Source: Bryobacterales bacterium
GTDB lineage: Bacteria > Acidobacteriota > Terriglobia > Bryobacterales > Bryobacteraceae
NCBI GenBank assembly: GCA_016789905.1
Contig: JAEUQC010000126.1
Location: 1 to 36,368 of the forward strand
Length of the DNA: 36,368 nucleotides
Reading direction: 5' to 3'
Shown here piece by piece: positions 24,065-32,614 of the stretch. The position numbers and the translations under genes were made by a program. A model generated the notes under the pieces. It did not search any database and was not told where the DNA came from. It saw only the letters and a program-made list of their open reading frames with translations. Positions within the stretch are counted from its first letter, which is position 1. Each line of letters starts with the position of its first letter.

Positions 24065-25918
24065 ATGAAGTCATTCTTCGGTGTATTGGCCGCCGGGCTA
24101 GGTGTATGGGCGCAGGGCGCGCCGGATAACTGCTCGTTTCAACAGGATCCGCAGACGTTTCTGGACCAGGAGCGAAGGGCGATCCGGGAGATTAACGAAC
24201 GGACGCTGGCCTTTGCGGCGAAGGGCGGCGGGCGGATGGCGGGGCGGGCCCGGACGGTGGCTGCGGGGGAACTGCCGCGGCGGAACTTTATTGACGAAGA
24301 GATTCTGGGGCGGCTGGAGCGGGAACAGATTCCGGTGGCCGCGTTGACGACGGACAAAGAGTTCATACGGCGGATCTACCTGGACCTGGCGGGGCGGCTG
24401 CCGACACCGGAAGAGTATCGGCGGTTTATGGAGGACCCGAGCGCCAGCAAGCGGGACGGGATCATCGATACGCTGCTGTATTCGCCGGACTATGTATCGC
24501 GCTGGGCGACGTGGCTGGGCGACCTGGTGCAGAATACGCGCACGGCCGCGAATGCGAACCAGAACGTGCCCGGGCGCAACGCAATGAACGACTACTTGCG
24601 CGGGGCGGTCCACACGGACAAGAGTTTCCGGGACGTGGCCTGGGAGTTGACTGCCGGATCGGGGAATAACTACGACACAGGCGTGGTGAACTGGTCCGTG
24701 CGCACGATCACGCCGGGCGGGCCGGCGCAGGACCGCTACGACACGGCGATGATCAAGCTGGCGACGACGTTCCTGGGGCTGGGTTATTACGATTGCCTGG
24801 CGTGCCATGACGGCCGCGGCCATTTGGACCAATTGAGCTTGTGGGGCCGATCGCGGGCGCGGAGCGAGACATACCGGATGGCGGCGCACTTCGCGCGGTT
24901 GAATATTGCCGGGCGGAACGTGCCAAACACCGATTTCTATTCGGGCAGCTTCGATGTGAACGACCGGACGACGGGGACTTACGACCTGAACACGACCTTC
25001 GGCAACCGGCCGAACCGTGTGCGGATTGGGAATCTGGTGAACCTGACGCCGGAGTACAGGGACGGAAAGGCGCCCGCGAATGGGCAGAACTGGCGGGCGG
25101 CGTTCGCGGATAACATGACGGCCGACCCGATGTTTGCGCGCAACGCGGTGAACCGCATATGGAAGCAACTGTTTCAACTGGCGCTGGCCGAGCCGGTGGA
25201 CAATTTAGACCCGGCGCGGCTGGACCCGGACAACCCTCCGGCGGAACCATGGGCGTACCAGACGGCGCATCCGCGCCTGCTGCAGAAACTGGCCGAGCAA
25301 TTTGCCAGTTCGAACTTCAGTTTGCGGGAGACGATCCGGCTGGTGGTTTCTTCGACGGCGTACCAATTGAGTTCGCGGTACGAAGGGGAATGGAAAGTGG
25401 ACTATGTTCCGCTGTATGCGCGGCATTTCGCGCGGCGGCTAGAGGCCGAGGAGGTTCACGATACGCTGTCGCAGGCATCTGGCAACTGGGTGAACTACAC
25501 GCCGCAGGGCTTTGCCGAAGCGGTGCGGAGCGCGTGGCGAATGCCGGACCCGACGGAGCCGGGCGGGGCGGCGGGCACGTTGATGACGACCTTCATGCGG
25601 GGCAACCGGGATACGCAGTTGCGGCGGCAGGAGGGGTCGATTCTGCAATCGCTGACGCTGATGAACGATACCTACATTCGCGACCGGATCCGGCTGTCGA
25701 GTTCGCCGAACCTGCGGGCCGTGGCCGGGGTGGCGAATAACTCCCAGGTGATTGACGAACTCTTCCTGCTGTATCTGGGCCGGGAGCCCTACGAGGCGGA
25801 GAAGACGAAGGCGCTGGCGGCGTTTGCCAAAGCGACAACGGCGGCGCTGCGCAATGCGACGATCGAGGACCTGGCGTGGGTGCTCGTGAACAAGGTAGAT
25901 TTCCTGATCAACTACTAG
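24065..25918 (+). CDS. DUF1549/DUF1553 family protein (second set)
   Basis: A 617-residue secreted protein. The ATG at 24065 follows a purine-rich ribosome-binding site (AAAGGGAGAGGG) and gives a signal peptide (MKSFFGVLAAGLGVWAQG). DUF1549 begins around DKEFIRRIYLDLAGRLPTPEEYRRFM, and a single c-type heme motif CLACHDGRGH occurs mid-protein. DUF1553 follows: NAVNRIWKQLFQLALAEPVDNL, AHPRLLQKLAEQFASSNFSLRETIRLVVSSTAYQLSSRY. Compared with the first set (955 residues) it lacks the N-terminal PSCyt1 heme domain and the long middle region. It is followed 15 bp later by a DUF1501 gene. The process served by these pairs is not established. Confidence 0.9.
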   Translation: MKSFFGVLAAGLGVWAQGAPDNCSFQQDPQTFLDQERRAIREINERTLAFAAKGGGRMAGRARTVAAGELPRRNFIDEEILGRLEREQIPVAALTTDKEFIRRIYLDLAGRLPTPEEYRRFMEDPSASKRDGIIDTLLYSPDYVSRWATWLGDLVQNTRTAANANQNVPGRNAMNDYLRGAVHTDKSFRDVAWELTAGSGNNYDTGVVNWSVRTITPGGPAQDRYDTAMIKLATTFLGLGYYDCLACHDGRGHLDQLSLWGRSRARSETYRMAAHFARLNIAGRNVPNTDFYSGSFDVNDRTTGTYDLNTTFGNRPNRVRIGNLVNLTPEYRDGKAPANGQNWRAAFADNMTADPMFARNAVNRIWKQLFQLALAEPVDNLDPARLDPDNPPAEPWAYQTAHPRLLQKLAEQFASSNFSLRETIRLVVSSTAYQLSSRYEGEWKVDYVPLYARHFARRLEAEEVHDTLSQASGNWVNYTPQGFAEAVRSAWRMPDPTEPGGAAGTLMTTFMRGNRDTQLRRQEGSILQSLTLMNDTYIRDRIRLSSSPNLRAVAGVANNSQVIDELFLLYLGREPYEAEKTKALAAFAKATTAALRNATIEDLAWVLVNKVDFLINY

Positions 25919-25933
25919 GGACGGAGCCCAGAC

Positions 25934-27322
25934 ATGTCATCCACAAAAGATCGTTTCGGATTCGATTGGAGCGGTGTTCAGGGAACGCGATTCTGGCGCG
26001 GGCCGCACCTGGGGCGGCGGGTGTTTTTCCGGCACATGGCGTCGGCGGTGGGCGGATATTTTCTGCTGCCTGGGGGCGCGCTGGAGAAAGTAGCGGCGGC
26101 GGCGCCGGCGACGCGGGCGACGGCCGATTTCTGCATTTTTGTGATGATGGACGGCGGGCCGAGCCATATCGACACGTTCGACTTGAAAGTGGGCGCGTGG
26201 ACGCCGGCGGCGTTTAACGCCACCACTTATAACGGCGTGGCGTGGCCGCAAGGGCTGATGCCGAAGCTGGCCGGGCAGATGGACGACATCGCGCTGCTGC
26301 GATCGGTGAAGCCGTGGGCGACGGCGCACGGGCTGGCACAGAGCTGGCTGCAGATCGCGCGGAATCCGATTTCGGGGCAGAACCGGGTGGCGCCGCACAT
26401 TGGGTCGATTACGTCGCTGGAACTGGGCGTGCGAACGGCGAACCGGACGCTGCCGGGGTTCCTGGCGTTGAACACGGGGTTGACGCAGGGGCAGGGATAT
26501 TTGGCGCCGGAGCACGCGCCGTTTTATGTGAGCCCGAACGGAGCGGCGCTGCGGAACACGACGCATTTCGATTCGCAAGCCATCTTCGACCGGCGGTATG
26601 GGATGCTGGCCGATTTGGACAAAGAACTGCATGAGACGGCGGAGTTGGGGTCGGCGGGGCTGGAGATTGCCAAGTGGAACGAAGGCGCGCGGAAGCTGAT
26701 GTACAACGCCGACGTGACGCGGATCTTCACGTTCGACCAGGCGGAGCGGGTGCGGTATGGGAATTCCGGATTTGGTTCGGCGTGCATCACGGCGCGGAAT
26801 TTGATTCGGGCCAATATGGGGACGCGATTTATTCAGATTAACGTGGGCGGCTGGGACATGCACACCAATATCTACACGGGCGGATTGAACGCGGCGAACG
26901 TGAATTCGCTGGGCCGGGTGTTCGATGCGGGGCTGGGGACGCTGATCGCGGACCTGAAGGCCGAAGGGCTGCTGGACCGGACGCTGATTGTGGCGATGGG
27001 CGAGTTCGGCCGGACGCTGGACGCCGTGAACGCGGGCAATGGCCGGGACCATCACCAGCAGCAGGCGGCGCTGGTGGCGGGAGCGGGGATTCGCGGCGGG
27101 CGGGCGCTTGGTTCGACTGATGGGCGCGGGGCGCGGACGGATTCACCAGGGTGGGCGCGGGAACGGGATATACGGGCTGAGGATATCGGCGCGACGATCT
27201 ATTCGGCGCTGGGAATCGACTGGACAACGGTGCGGCGGGACGACCCCAGCGGCCGTGGATTTGAGTACATTCCTTCGGCGAAGGACGACCTGTACGGGCC
27301 GATTGAGGAGCTTTGGAGTTAG
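25934..27322 (+). CDS. DUF1501 family exported protein (second set)
   Basis: A 462-residue DUF1501 protein. A twin-arginine-like signal lies unusually far in (LGRRVFFRHMASAVGGYFLLPGG, about residues 27-49). The family core follows: FCIFVMMDGGPSHIDTFDLK, MDDIALLRSVKPWATAHGLAQSW, WDMHTNIYTGGLN, IVAMGEFGRTLDAVNAGNGRDHHQQQAALVAGAGIRGG. The ATG at 25934 has GGAG upstream and lies 15 bp after the DUF1549/DUF1553 stop, so the pair is an operon. It is longer and clearly diverged from the DUF1501 protein at 2.8-4.2 kb, so the two sets are not a recent duplication. Its stop overlaps that of the convergent membrane protein by 2 bases. Confidence 0.88.
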   Translation: MSSTKDRFGFDWSGVQGTRFWRGPHLGRRVFFRHMASAVGGYFLLPGGALEKVAAAAPATRATADFCIFVMMDGGPSHIDTFDLKVGAWTPAAFNATTYNGVAWPQGLMPKLAGQMDDIALLRSVKPWATAHGLAQSWLQIARNPISGQNRVAPHIGSITSLELGVRTANRTLPGFLALNTGLTQGQGYLAPEHAPFYVSPNGAALRNTTHFDSQAIFDRRYGMLADLDKELHETAELGSAGLEIAKWNEGARKLMYNADVTRIFTFDQAERVRYGNSGFGSACITARNLIRANMGTRFIQINVGGWDMHTNIYTGGLNAANVNSLGRVFDAGLGTLIADLKAEGLLDRTLIVAMGEFGRTLDAVNAGNGRDHHQQQAALVAGAGIRGGRALGSTDGRGARTDSPGWARERDIRAEDIGATIYSALGIDWTTVRRDDPSGRGFEYIPSAKDDLYGPIEELWS

Positions 27323-27711
27323 CGGCCGGCGGGCTGCTTGAAACGGCTCCAGGCGCCGAGAACGGTGGCGATAACGCCGGAGAGCAGAAATAGCGCCCAC
27401 TTGAAGTCGGATTCGCCATCAAACTGGTGGCCGGAGACGAAGATGCCGCGGCCGAGCAGGTAGACGGTTCCGAGTGTCCACATGAGGAAGAGGAATTTCA
27501 GCTTGCCCTTGAAGGCGAGGAACGTGGAAAGCAGGCCGAAGGCGCCGAGGATGAGCAATGAGATGCGAAGTTCCTTGCCGCTCCAGGGGAGCATATCGAT
27601 TTCGAAGCCGGTGTTGTCACTGAGCGTGGCGACGAGGCCGAGCGCGAAAAGGAAGAGGGAAATGAGGAGTTGGAAGCCGTAGCTGTAGAATCGGAGGATC
27701 GCTTGCACCAT
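27319..27711 (-). CDS. Small four-helix membrane protein, unknown function
   Basis: A 130-residue protein with four hydrophobic helices: AILRFYSYGFQLLISLFLFALGLVATL, LRISLLILGAFGLLSTFLAF, LKFLFLMWTLGTVYLLGRGIFV and WALFLLSGVIATVLGAW. A short extracytoplasmic loop (DNTGFEIDMLPWSGKE) lies between the first two. No family was recognised. The codon pattern and clean ATG start support a real gene. A TACAAT hexamer on the minus strand (27742-27747) lies 30 bases upstream. It is convergent with the DUF1501 gene and divergent from the S41 peptidase gene. Confidence 0.65.
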   Translation of the reverse strand: MVQAILRFYSYGFQLLISLFLFALGLVATLSDNTGFEIDMLPWSGKELRISLLILGAFGLLSTFLAFKGKLKFLFLMWTLGTVYLLGRGIFVSGHQFDGESDFKWALFLLSGVIATVLGAWSRFKQPAGR

Positions 27712-27846
27712 ACGATGGGGGCCCTGTGAAGGCGAAACGTCATTGTATCAGGCGCACCCCGGATTTTCTGAGGTAAAGATTTGGCGGGCGGGCGACGATG
27801 GGTGAAGTGACTGGTGCTCTAGCATTTTGGACTGGGAGGAAACGGA

Positions 27847-29565
27847 TTGATTCATCGCATGGTTGGAGTGCTGGTGCTGGCGGCATCGGCGGTGATGGCG
27901 CAATTGACGCCGGAGCAAAAGGCGATTGACCTGCAGACAATCGCCAGTTTGTACGCCAAACAGTATGCGCCCTACGAATGGAAGCGGGACAACCTTGGGT
28001 TCGATCTGTTCGACCTGCGGCCGTGGCTGGAGCGGGCTCGGCAATCGAAGACGGATCTGGAGTATCTGGAAGTGGTGGCCGAGTATACGGCCGGGCTGCA
28101 GGACATCCACAGTTATTACGTGGTGAATTCCGATTTTGTGGCGGACCTGCACCTGTACACCGATGTTTACGGGGGAAAGGTCCTGATCGAGCAGATTGAC
28201 CGGGCCTGGATGCCGGCGGGGCGATACGACTTTGCGGTGGGGGATGAGATCGTCCAGTTCGATGGGAAGCCGGTGGCGGAGGTGTTGCGGGGAATCGCGA
28301 AGCTCTCGTCGTTTGGCAATCCGCGTTCGACGGAGCGTTGGGCGGCGGACCAATTGGTGTACCGCCAGCAGGCGTATCTGCCACGGACGGCGGAACTGGG
28401 CGAGACGGCCACCATTTTAGTGCGGCGGCAGGACGGAAGCGAGAAGAGTTATACGATCAATTGGGATAAATTTGGCACTCCGCTGACGAAGCTGGGACCC
28501 TTGCCGAATTTTCGGCTGGCGGGAAGGGACGAGCGGCCAGGGCCGGTGGCGGAGAGCGCGGGCGCGGATGAGGAAACAGTGCCTGCGTACCGGAAGCCGT
28601 GGCTGGCGTTGCAGCGCCATGTGAACCGGAGAATGGTGCAGAGCTTGCGCGGGTTCGACGCGCGGGATCCGGTGTACCGGATGCCCACGGGATTTGTACA
28701 GCGGCTGGGGCGTCTGCGGACCGACTATTTTTACAGCGGCACATATACGACGGGCGGGAAGCGGGTGGGGCTGATCCGTATTGGAACGTTCACGCCGAAC
28801 GCGCTGGGCGCGGTGGCGGCGCCGTACAATCAGTTTGTGCAGGAGATCGGGTTCATGAAAGCGAATACCGATGTTCTGGTGGTGGATGTGACTCGAAACG
28901 CCGGCGGATTCGCCTGCTATGCGGAACTGCTGCTGCAGGCGCTGATTCCGAAGCCGTTTCAAACGATTGGAGTGGAGGTTCGGCCGAACCTGGAACTGAT
29001 CCGCAGCTTTGAGTTCAGCGTGTTGGATGCGCAAGACTTTGGGGAACAGTGGGAGGTGGACCTCTATAGCGCGCTGCTGAAGGACATGCAGACGGCGTAT
29101 GGGGAGAACCGGGGGCGGACGGGGCCGCTGCCGCTGTGCGGGCCGAGCCTGGACCTGGAACCGGCGCGAGACCGGACCGGGGCGGTGCTGGGTTTCGACA
29201 AACCCATACTGCTACTGACCGATGAGTTTTCTACTTCGGCCGGGGACACGTTCGCCGCGGTGCTACAGGACGCTGGGGCGGCGACGCTGTTTGGCTACCG
29301 GACGTCGGGAGCGGGCGGGAATACGGAGCAGTTTGGAGCGGGCTTCTTTTCGGAAGGGTCGGCGACGGTGACGCAGATGTTGACGGTGCGGCCGAAAATG
29401 CAGGCGTCGCCGGGGTTTCCCGCTTCCCGGTATGTGGAAAACGTTGGGGTTCGGCCGGATATCGAATACGACTTTCAGACGCGGGAGAATCTGACGGGGA
29501 ACGGGGCGCCGTTTGTGGATGCGTTTTTGAAAGCGGCGGTAGGGCTTCTTGGCGGGGCGAATTAA
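27847..29565 (+). CDS. S41 family (C-terminal processing) peptidase-like protein
   Basis: A 572-residue secreted protein with a signal peptide (IHRMVGVLVLAASAVMAQ). A PDZ-like region contains AVGDEIVQFDGKPVAEVLRGI (about 135-155). The S41 peptidase core has VGLIRIGTF, DVLVVDVTRNAGGFACYAELLL and LLLTDEFSTSAGDTFAAVLQDAGAATLFGYRTSGAGG, with S464 as the likely nucleophile. The C-terminal ENVGVRPDIEYDFQTRENL is also family-typical. Such enzymes cut misfolded or C-terminal peptide substrates in the periplasm. The TTG start at 27847 is preferred because GGGAGG lies 8 bases upstream (27834-27839); the ATG at 27859 would leave a 20-base gap. A catalytic lysine could not be placed with confidence. Confidence 0.82.
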   Translation: MIHRMVGVLVLAASAVMAQLTPEQKAIDLQTIASLYAKQYAPYEWKRDNLGFDLFDLRPWLERARQSKTDLEYLEVVAEYTAGLQDIHSYYVVNSDFVADLHLYTDVYGGKVLIEQIDRAWMPAGRYDFAVGDEIVQFDGKPVAEVLRGIAKLSSFGNPRSTERWAADQLVYRQQAYLPRTAELGETATILVRRQDGSEKSYTINWDKFGTPLTKLGPLPNFRLAGRDERPGPVAESAGADEETVPAYRKPWLALQRHVNRRMVQSLRGFDARDPVYRMPTGFVQRLGRLRTDYFYSGTYTTGGKRVGLIRIGTFTPNALGAVAAPYNQFVQEIGFMKANTDVLVVDVTRNAGGFACYAELLLQALIPKPFQTIGVEVRPNLELIRSFEFSVLDAQDFGEQWEVDLYSALLKDMQTAYGENRGRTGPLPLCGPSLDLEPARDRTGAVLGFDKPILLLTDEFSTSAGDTFAAVLQDAGAATLFGYRTSGAGGNTEQFGAGFFSEGSATVTQMLTVRPKMQASPGFPASRYVENVGVRPDIEYDFQTRENLTGNGAPFVDAFLKAAVGLLGGAN

Positions 29566-29585
29566 GGGAAAATAGATACAACGGC

Positions 29586-29614
29586 TTGCGGTCTTGGGCC
29601 AGTGGCCCTACAAT
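29586..29614 (+). promoter_or_regulatory. Predicted hrcA promoter with a palindrome in the spacer
   Basis: TTGCGG (29586-29591) and TACAAT (29609-29614) are separated by 17 bp, a good vegetative promoter. The spacer contains the perfect palindrome GGGCCA-G-TGGCCC (29596-29608), a possible operator. The hrcA ATG is 36 bases downstream. Confidence 0.6.
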
Positions 29615-29650
29615 TTGTGGAAAGCCTACATTGCGCGTTTTTGCAACAGT

Positions 29651-30688
29651 ATGACGGGACGCTCACAATTCGACCATCGAACGCAGAATATTCTGCAATC
29701 GATCGTGGAGGCCTACATCGAGACGGGCGAGCCGGTGGCTTCCCGGACGCTTTCGCGGGTCGGTGGGCGGCAACTGAGTCCGGCGACCATCCGGAATGTG
29801 ATGGCTGATTTGTGCGACGAAGGGTACTTGTCGCAGCCGCATACTTCGGCGGGTCGCGTGCCAACGGTCAAGGCATTCCAAGCGTATGTAGAGTCGCTGC
29901 CGACGCGGCGGTTGGGGGCGAGTGAACTGCAGCGGGTGCGGACGGAGTTGAGCCGGACGGATTCGGTGGGTGAGCGGCTGGAAAAGACGAGCCACCTGCT
30001 GACAGAGATGACGCGGAATGTGGGGATCGCGGCGGCCATTCCGACGGATACGCAGATGCTGTCGAAGGTGGAACTGCTGACGCTGTCGGACACGCGGGTC
30101 CTGATGGTGGTGGAGACACGGGACCGGATTGTGCGGAACCGGGTGGTGGCGCTGGACACGGCGGTTACGCAAGAGGAATTAAACGCGGTCCGGAATTTTG
30201 TGAATGTGAGCTATTCGGGGTGGAGCCTGGGGGCGATCCGGCGGGATTTGCGGATGCGGCTGGCCGAAGACCGGGCGGCCTACGATACGCTGCTGTGCCA
30301 GTTGCAGACGTTGTTTCAGAACGGGCTGCTGGACTTGGGGCTGACGCCGGAAGTGCATCTGGAAGGCACGTCGAATCTGGTGAGCCCGGAGTTTGAGTTC
30401 AGCCGGGAGCGGTTGCGTGAGATATTCCGGACGCTGGAAGAAAAGCAGCGGCTGCTGGAATTGTTGGAGCGGTTTTTGGAGCAATCGAAGAATGAGGTGG
30501 GGGTGCAGATCGGGTTGGGGGCGATCCATCCGAGTTTGCAGGATCTGTCATTGATCGGGGTGACGGTGTCGTTGCCATCGGGGATATCGACGCGGGTGGC
30601 TGTATTGGGGCCGATCCGGATGAAGTATGCGCAGGTATTGTCGACGGTCTACCATGTAGGGGAAGCGATCCAGTCGCTGTCCGCGTAG
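29651..30688 (+). CDS. hrcA: Heat-inducible transcription repressor HrcA
   Basis: A 345-residue protein. The N-terminal winged helix is clear: MTGRSQFDHRTQNILQSIVEAYIETGEPVASRTLSRVGGRQLSPATIRNVMADLCDEGYLSQPHTSAGRVPTVKAFQAYVESL. The C-terminal effector region includes NEVGVQIGLGAIHPSLQDLSLIGVTVSLPSGISTRVAVLGPIRMKYAQVLSTVYHVGEAIQ. HrcA represses chaperone genes by binding CIRCE inverted repeats and is itself stabilised by GroEL. No CIRCE sequence is visible in this window. The ATG at 29651 begins the conserved N-terminus; the longer frame upstream covers the predicted promoter. It heads the hrcA-grpE-dnaJ run. Confidence 0.95.
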   Translation: MTGRSQFDHRTQNILQSIVEAYIETGEPVASRTLSRVGGRQLSPATIRNVMADLCDEGYLSQPHTSAGRVPTVKAFQAYVESLPTRRLGASELQRVRTELSRTDSVGERLEKTSHLLTEMTRNVGIAAAIPTDTQMLSKVELLTLSDTRVLMVVETRDRIVRNRVVALDTAVTQEELNAVRNFVNVSYSGWSLGAIRRDLRMRLAEDRAAYDTLLCQLQTLFQNGLLDLGLTPEVHLEGTSNLVSPEFEFSRERLREIFRTLEEKQRLLELLERFLEQSKNEVGVQIGLGAIHPSLQDLSLIGVTVSLPSGISTRVAVLGPIRMKYAQVLSTVYHVGEAIQSLSA

Positions 30689-30737
30689 GCGTGCGGATGT
30701 GAGTCCCTCGGTATCAGATTTTCTTCGTCGCTTTGGG

Positions 30738-30743
30738 TATAAT
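30738..30743 (+). promoter_or_regulatory. Consensus -10 element upstream of grpE
   Basis: A perfect TATAAT lies 18 bases before the grpE ATG, with AGGAG (30744-30748) directly after it. No convincing -35 hexamer is seen, so an internal or alternative-sigma promoter is possible. Confidence 0.45.
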
Positions 30744-30761
30744 AGGAGTGTGAGCGTTACC

Positions 30762-31307
30762 ATGGATCAGCCTCAAGATGAGGTCAGCTTGTCTGGCGAA
30801 GCCGAAAGCCAGCTTGCCGAAGAGTCGGCTGCGGTGGAGCCGGTGGTGGAACCGGACCCGGCGGTAGTAGAGCGGGAAGAGTTGCTGCGGGAGAAGGCGG
30901 AGTTGCAGGCTTTGTTGCTGCGACGGCAGGCCGATTACGAGAATTCGCGGCGACGGGCGGAGAAAGAACGGATCGAGCACGCCGAGTACGCGGCGATGGA
31001 CGCGGTGAAGGCGTTTTTGCCGATTTTGGACGACTTTGAACGCGCGTTAGGGGTAGAGACGGCGGATAAAGAGTATGCGCGAGGCATTGAACTGATCTAT
31101 CAGCGAACGTTGGACACGCTGAAGAAATTGGGGCTGGAGCCGATGGAGACGCAAGGGGCGGTGTTCGATCCGAACGTACACCATGCCATTGAGATGGTGA
31201 ACACCGAAGAGGCCGAGGACCAGACGGTTCTGGGAGAGTTCCAGCGCGGCTACTTGTTTAAGAGCAAACTGCTGCGGCCGGCGCTGGTGAGGGTCGCGGT
31301 ACGGTGA
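30762..31307 (+). CDS. grpE: Nucleotide exchange factor GrpE
   Basis: A 181-residue GrpE. It has an acidic disordered N-terminus (MDQPQDEVSLSGEAESQLAEESAAVEPVVEPDPAV), then the long dimerising helix (EREELLREKAELQALLLRRQADYENSRRRAEKERIEHAEYAAMDAVKAFLPILDDFERAL). The C-terminal beta domain (LGLEPMETQGAVFDPNVHHAIEMV, LGEFQRGYLFKSKLLRPALVRVAV) contacts DnaK. GrpE releases ADP from DnaK. The ATG at 30762 is chosen because it opens the acidic tail; a longer frame to 30699 would run across the -10 element. It lies 73 bp after hrcA and overlaps dnaJ by 4 bases. Confidence 0.95.
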   Translation: MDQPQDEVSLSGEAESQLAEESAAVEPVVEPDPAVVEREELLREKAELQALLLRRQADYENSRRRAEKERIEHAEYAAMDAVKAFLPILDDFERALGVETADKEYARGIELIYQRTLDTLKKLGLEPMETQGAVFDPNVHHAIEMVNTEEAEDQTVLGEFQRGYLFKSKLLRPALVRVAVR

Positions 31308-32428
31308 CCAAACGCGATTATTATGAAATACTTGGCGTCGCCAAGGACGCTGGGGACGCGGCGCTGAAGGCGGCGTACCGGAAGCTGGCGATGCAGTATC
31401 ATCCGGACCGGAATCCGGGGGACGCGGCGGCGGAAGAGAAGTTCAAGGAAGCGGCCGAGGCCTACGGTGTGTTGACGGATGCGCAGAAACGGGCGGCCTA
31501 TGACCGGTATGGGCACCAGGGTTTGCAGGGGGCCGGCGGCGCGCCGCAGGGGTTCGATCCGGAAACGTTTGGGGATTTCGGGGACATACTCGGAGACTTG
31601 TTTGGATTTGGCGGGGCGTTTGGCGGCGGCGGGCGTGGCGGCCGGTCGCGGACGCGGCGGGGCGACGATGTCCGGTACGATTTGGAAATCTCGCTCGAAG
31701 ACACGATTCGGGGGATGAGCGCGGAAGTGCAGGTGCCGCGTTTGGACCGTTGCGGTCATTGCAATGGGACGGGCGGGGAAGGCAAGGACGGGTTGACGCA
31801 GTGCGTGACTTGCCGTGGGCGTGGAGAGGTATTGTTGCAGCAGGGGTTCCTGTCGATCCGTCAGACGTGCCGGACGTGCGGCGGGCGGGGCCAACTGGTG
31901 CGGAAGGCTTGTACGAAGTGCGGCGGGGACGGGGTGGTGCGGAGCGAGCGGAAGTTACGCGTGACGGTGCCGCCGGGTGTGGATAATGGAACGCGGCTGC
32001 GGTTGACGGGCGAGGGGCAGAACAGCCCGAATGGCGGACCGCCGGGCGATCTGTTCGTCGTGCTGATGGTGAAAGAGCATCCGGTGTTTGAGCGCCGGGA
32101 GAACGAGTTGCATTGCACGGTTCCGGTGAACGTGGCGCAGGCGGCGTTGGGGACCGAGGTGGATGTGTTGACGTTTGACGGGCTGGAACATGTGCGGGTG
32201 CCGGAGGGGACGCAGCACGGGGACCAGGTTCGTTTGCGCGGCAAGGGGATACCGTACTTGAACTCGTCGGGGCGCGGGGATTTGATCGTGAATATTGATG
32301 TTCGGATTCCGTCGCGGCTGACGCGGGAGCAGAAACGGTTGTTTGAGCAACTGCGGGAGACGCTGCCAACGGAGAACGAACCGCAGGAGCGGGGGCTGCT
32401 GGACAAGGTGAAGGACTTTTTCGTTTAG
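31304..32428 (+). CDS. dnaJ: Chaperone protein DnaJ
   Basis: A 374-residue type I DnaJ. The J-domain (MTKRDYYEILGVAKDAG) has the HPD motif at 33-35, needed to stimulate DnaK ATPase. A Gly/Phe-rich stretch (about 75-120, FGFGGAFGGGGRGG) follows. Four zinc-binding motifs CGHCNGTG, CVTCRGRG, CRTCGGRG and CTKCGGDG lie around 150-210, followed by the two substrate-binding beta domains. The start is GTG at 31304, overlapping the grpE stop (GTGA), so the two are translationally coupled. No dnaK lies in this window, so the partner must be encoded elsewhere. Confidence 0.96.
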   Translation: MTKRDYYEILGVAKDAGDAALKAAYRKLAMQYHPDRNPGDAAAEEKFKEAAEAYGVLTDAQKRAAYDRYGHQGLQGAGGAPQGFDPETFGDFGDILGDLFGFGGAFGGGGRGGRSRTRRGDDVRYDLEISLEDTIRGMSAEVQVPRLDRCGHCNGTGGEGKDGLTQCVTCRGRGEVLLQQGFLSIRQTCRTCGGRGQLVRKACTKCGGDGVVRSERKLRVTVPPGVDNGTRLRLTGEGQNSPNGGPPGDLFVVLMVKEHPVFERRENELHCTVPVNVAQAALGTEVDVLTFDGLEHVRVPEGTQHGDQVRLRGKGIPYLNSSGRGDLIVNIDVRIPSRLTREQKRLFEQLRETLPTENEPQERGLLDKVKDFFV

Positions 32429-32450
32429 TCCAGCGAAGCGGTGGAACTGC

Positions 32451-32456
32451 TATAAT
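32451..32456 (+). promoter_or_regulatory. Predicted -10 element for tRNA-Ser
   Basis: A perfect TATAAT lies 19 bases before the mature tRNA 5' end. No clear -35 is present at the usual distance. Confidence 0.5.
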
Positions 32457-32475
32457 CGAAGCTGTTTGCCCAAGC

Positions 32476-32565
32476 GGTGAGGTGCGAGAGTGGTTGAATC
32501 GAGCGGTCTCGAAAACCGCCGTACCCGAAAGGGTACCGTGGGTTCGAATCCCACCCTCACCGCCA
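32476..32565 (+). tRNA. tRNA-Ser, anticodon CGA
   Basis: The acceptor stem GGTGAGG (32476-32482) pairs with CCTCACC (32555-32561), followed by G73 and an encoded CCA. The anticodon stem-loop GCGGT-CTCGAAA-ACCGC gives anticodon CGA, which reads UCG. A long variable arm (GTACCCGAAAGGGTAC) is typical of serine tRNAs. The T-arm GTGGG-TTCGAAT-CCCAC is intact. The 90-nt length with CCA is normal. Confidence 0.96.
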
Positions 32566-32582
32566 TTTCCTTTTGCGCTATT

Positions 32583-32614
32583 CCCGGCGGCTGGCGCCGG
32601 GCTTTGTGTTTGTA
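32583..32614 (+). terminator. Probable intrinsic terminator of tRNA-Ser
   Basis: CCCGGC (32583-32588) pairs with GCCGGG (32596-32601) around a 7-base loop, followed by the T-rich run CTTTGTGTTTGT. Confidence 0.6.
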
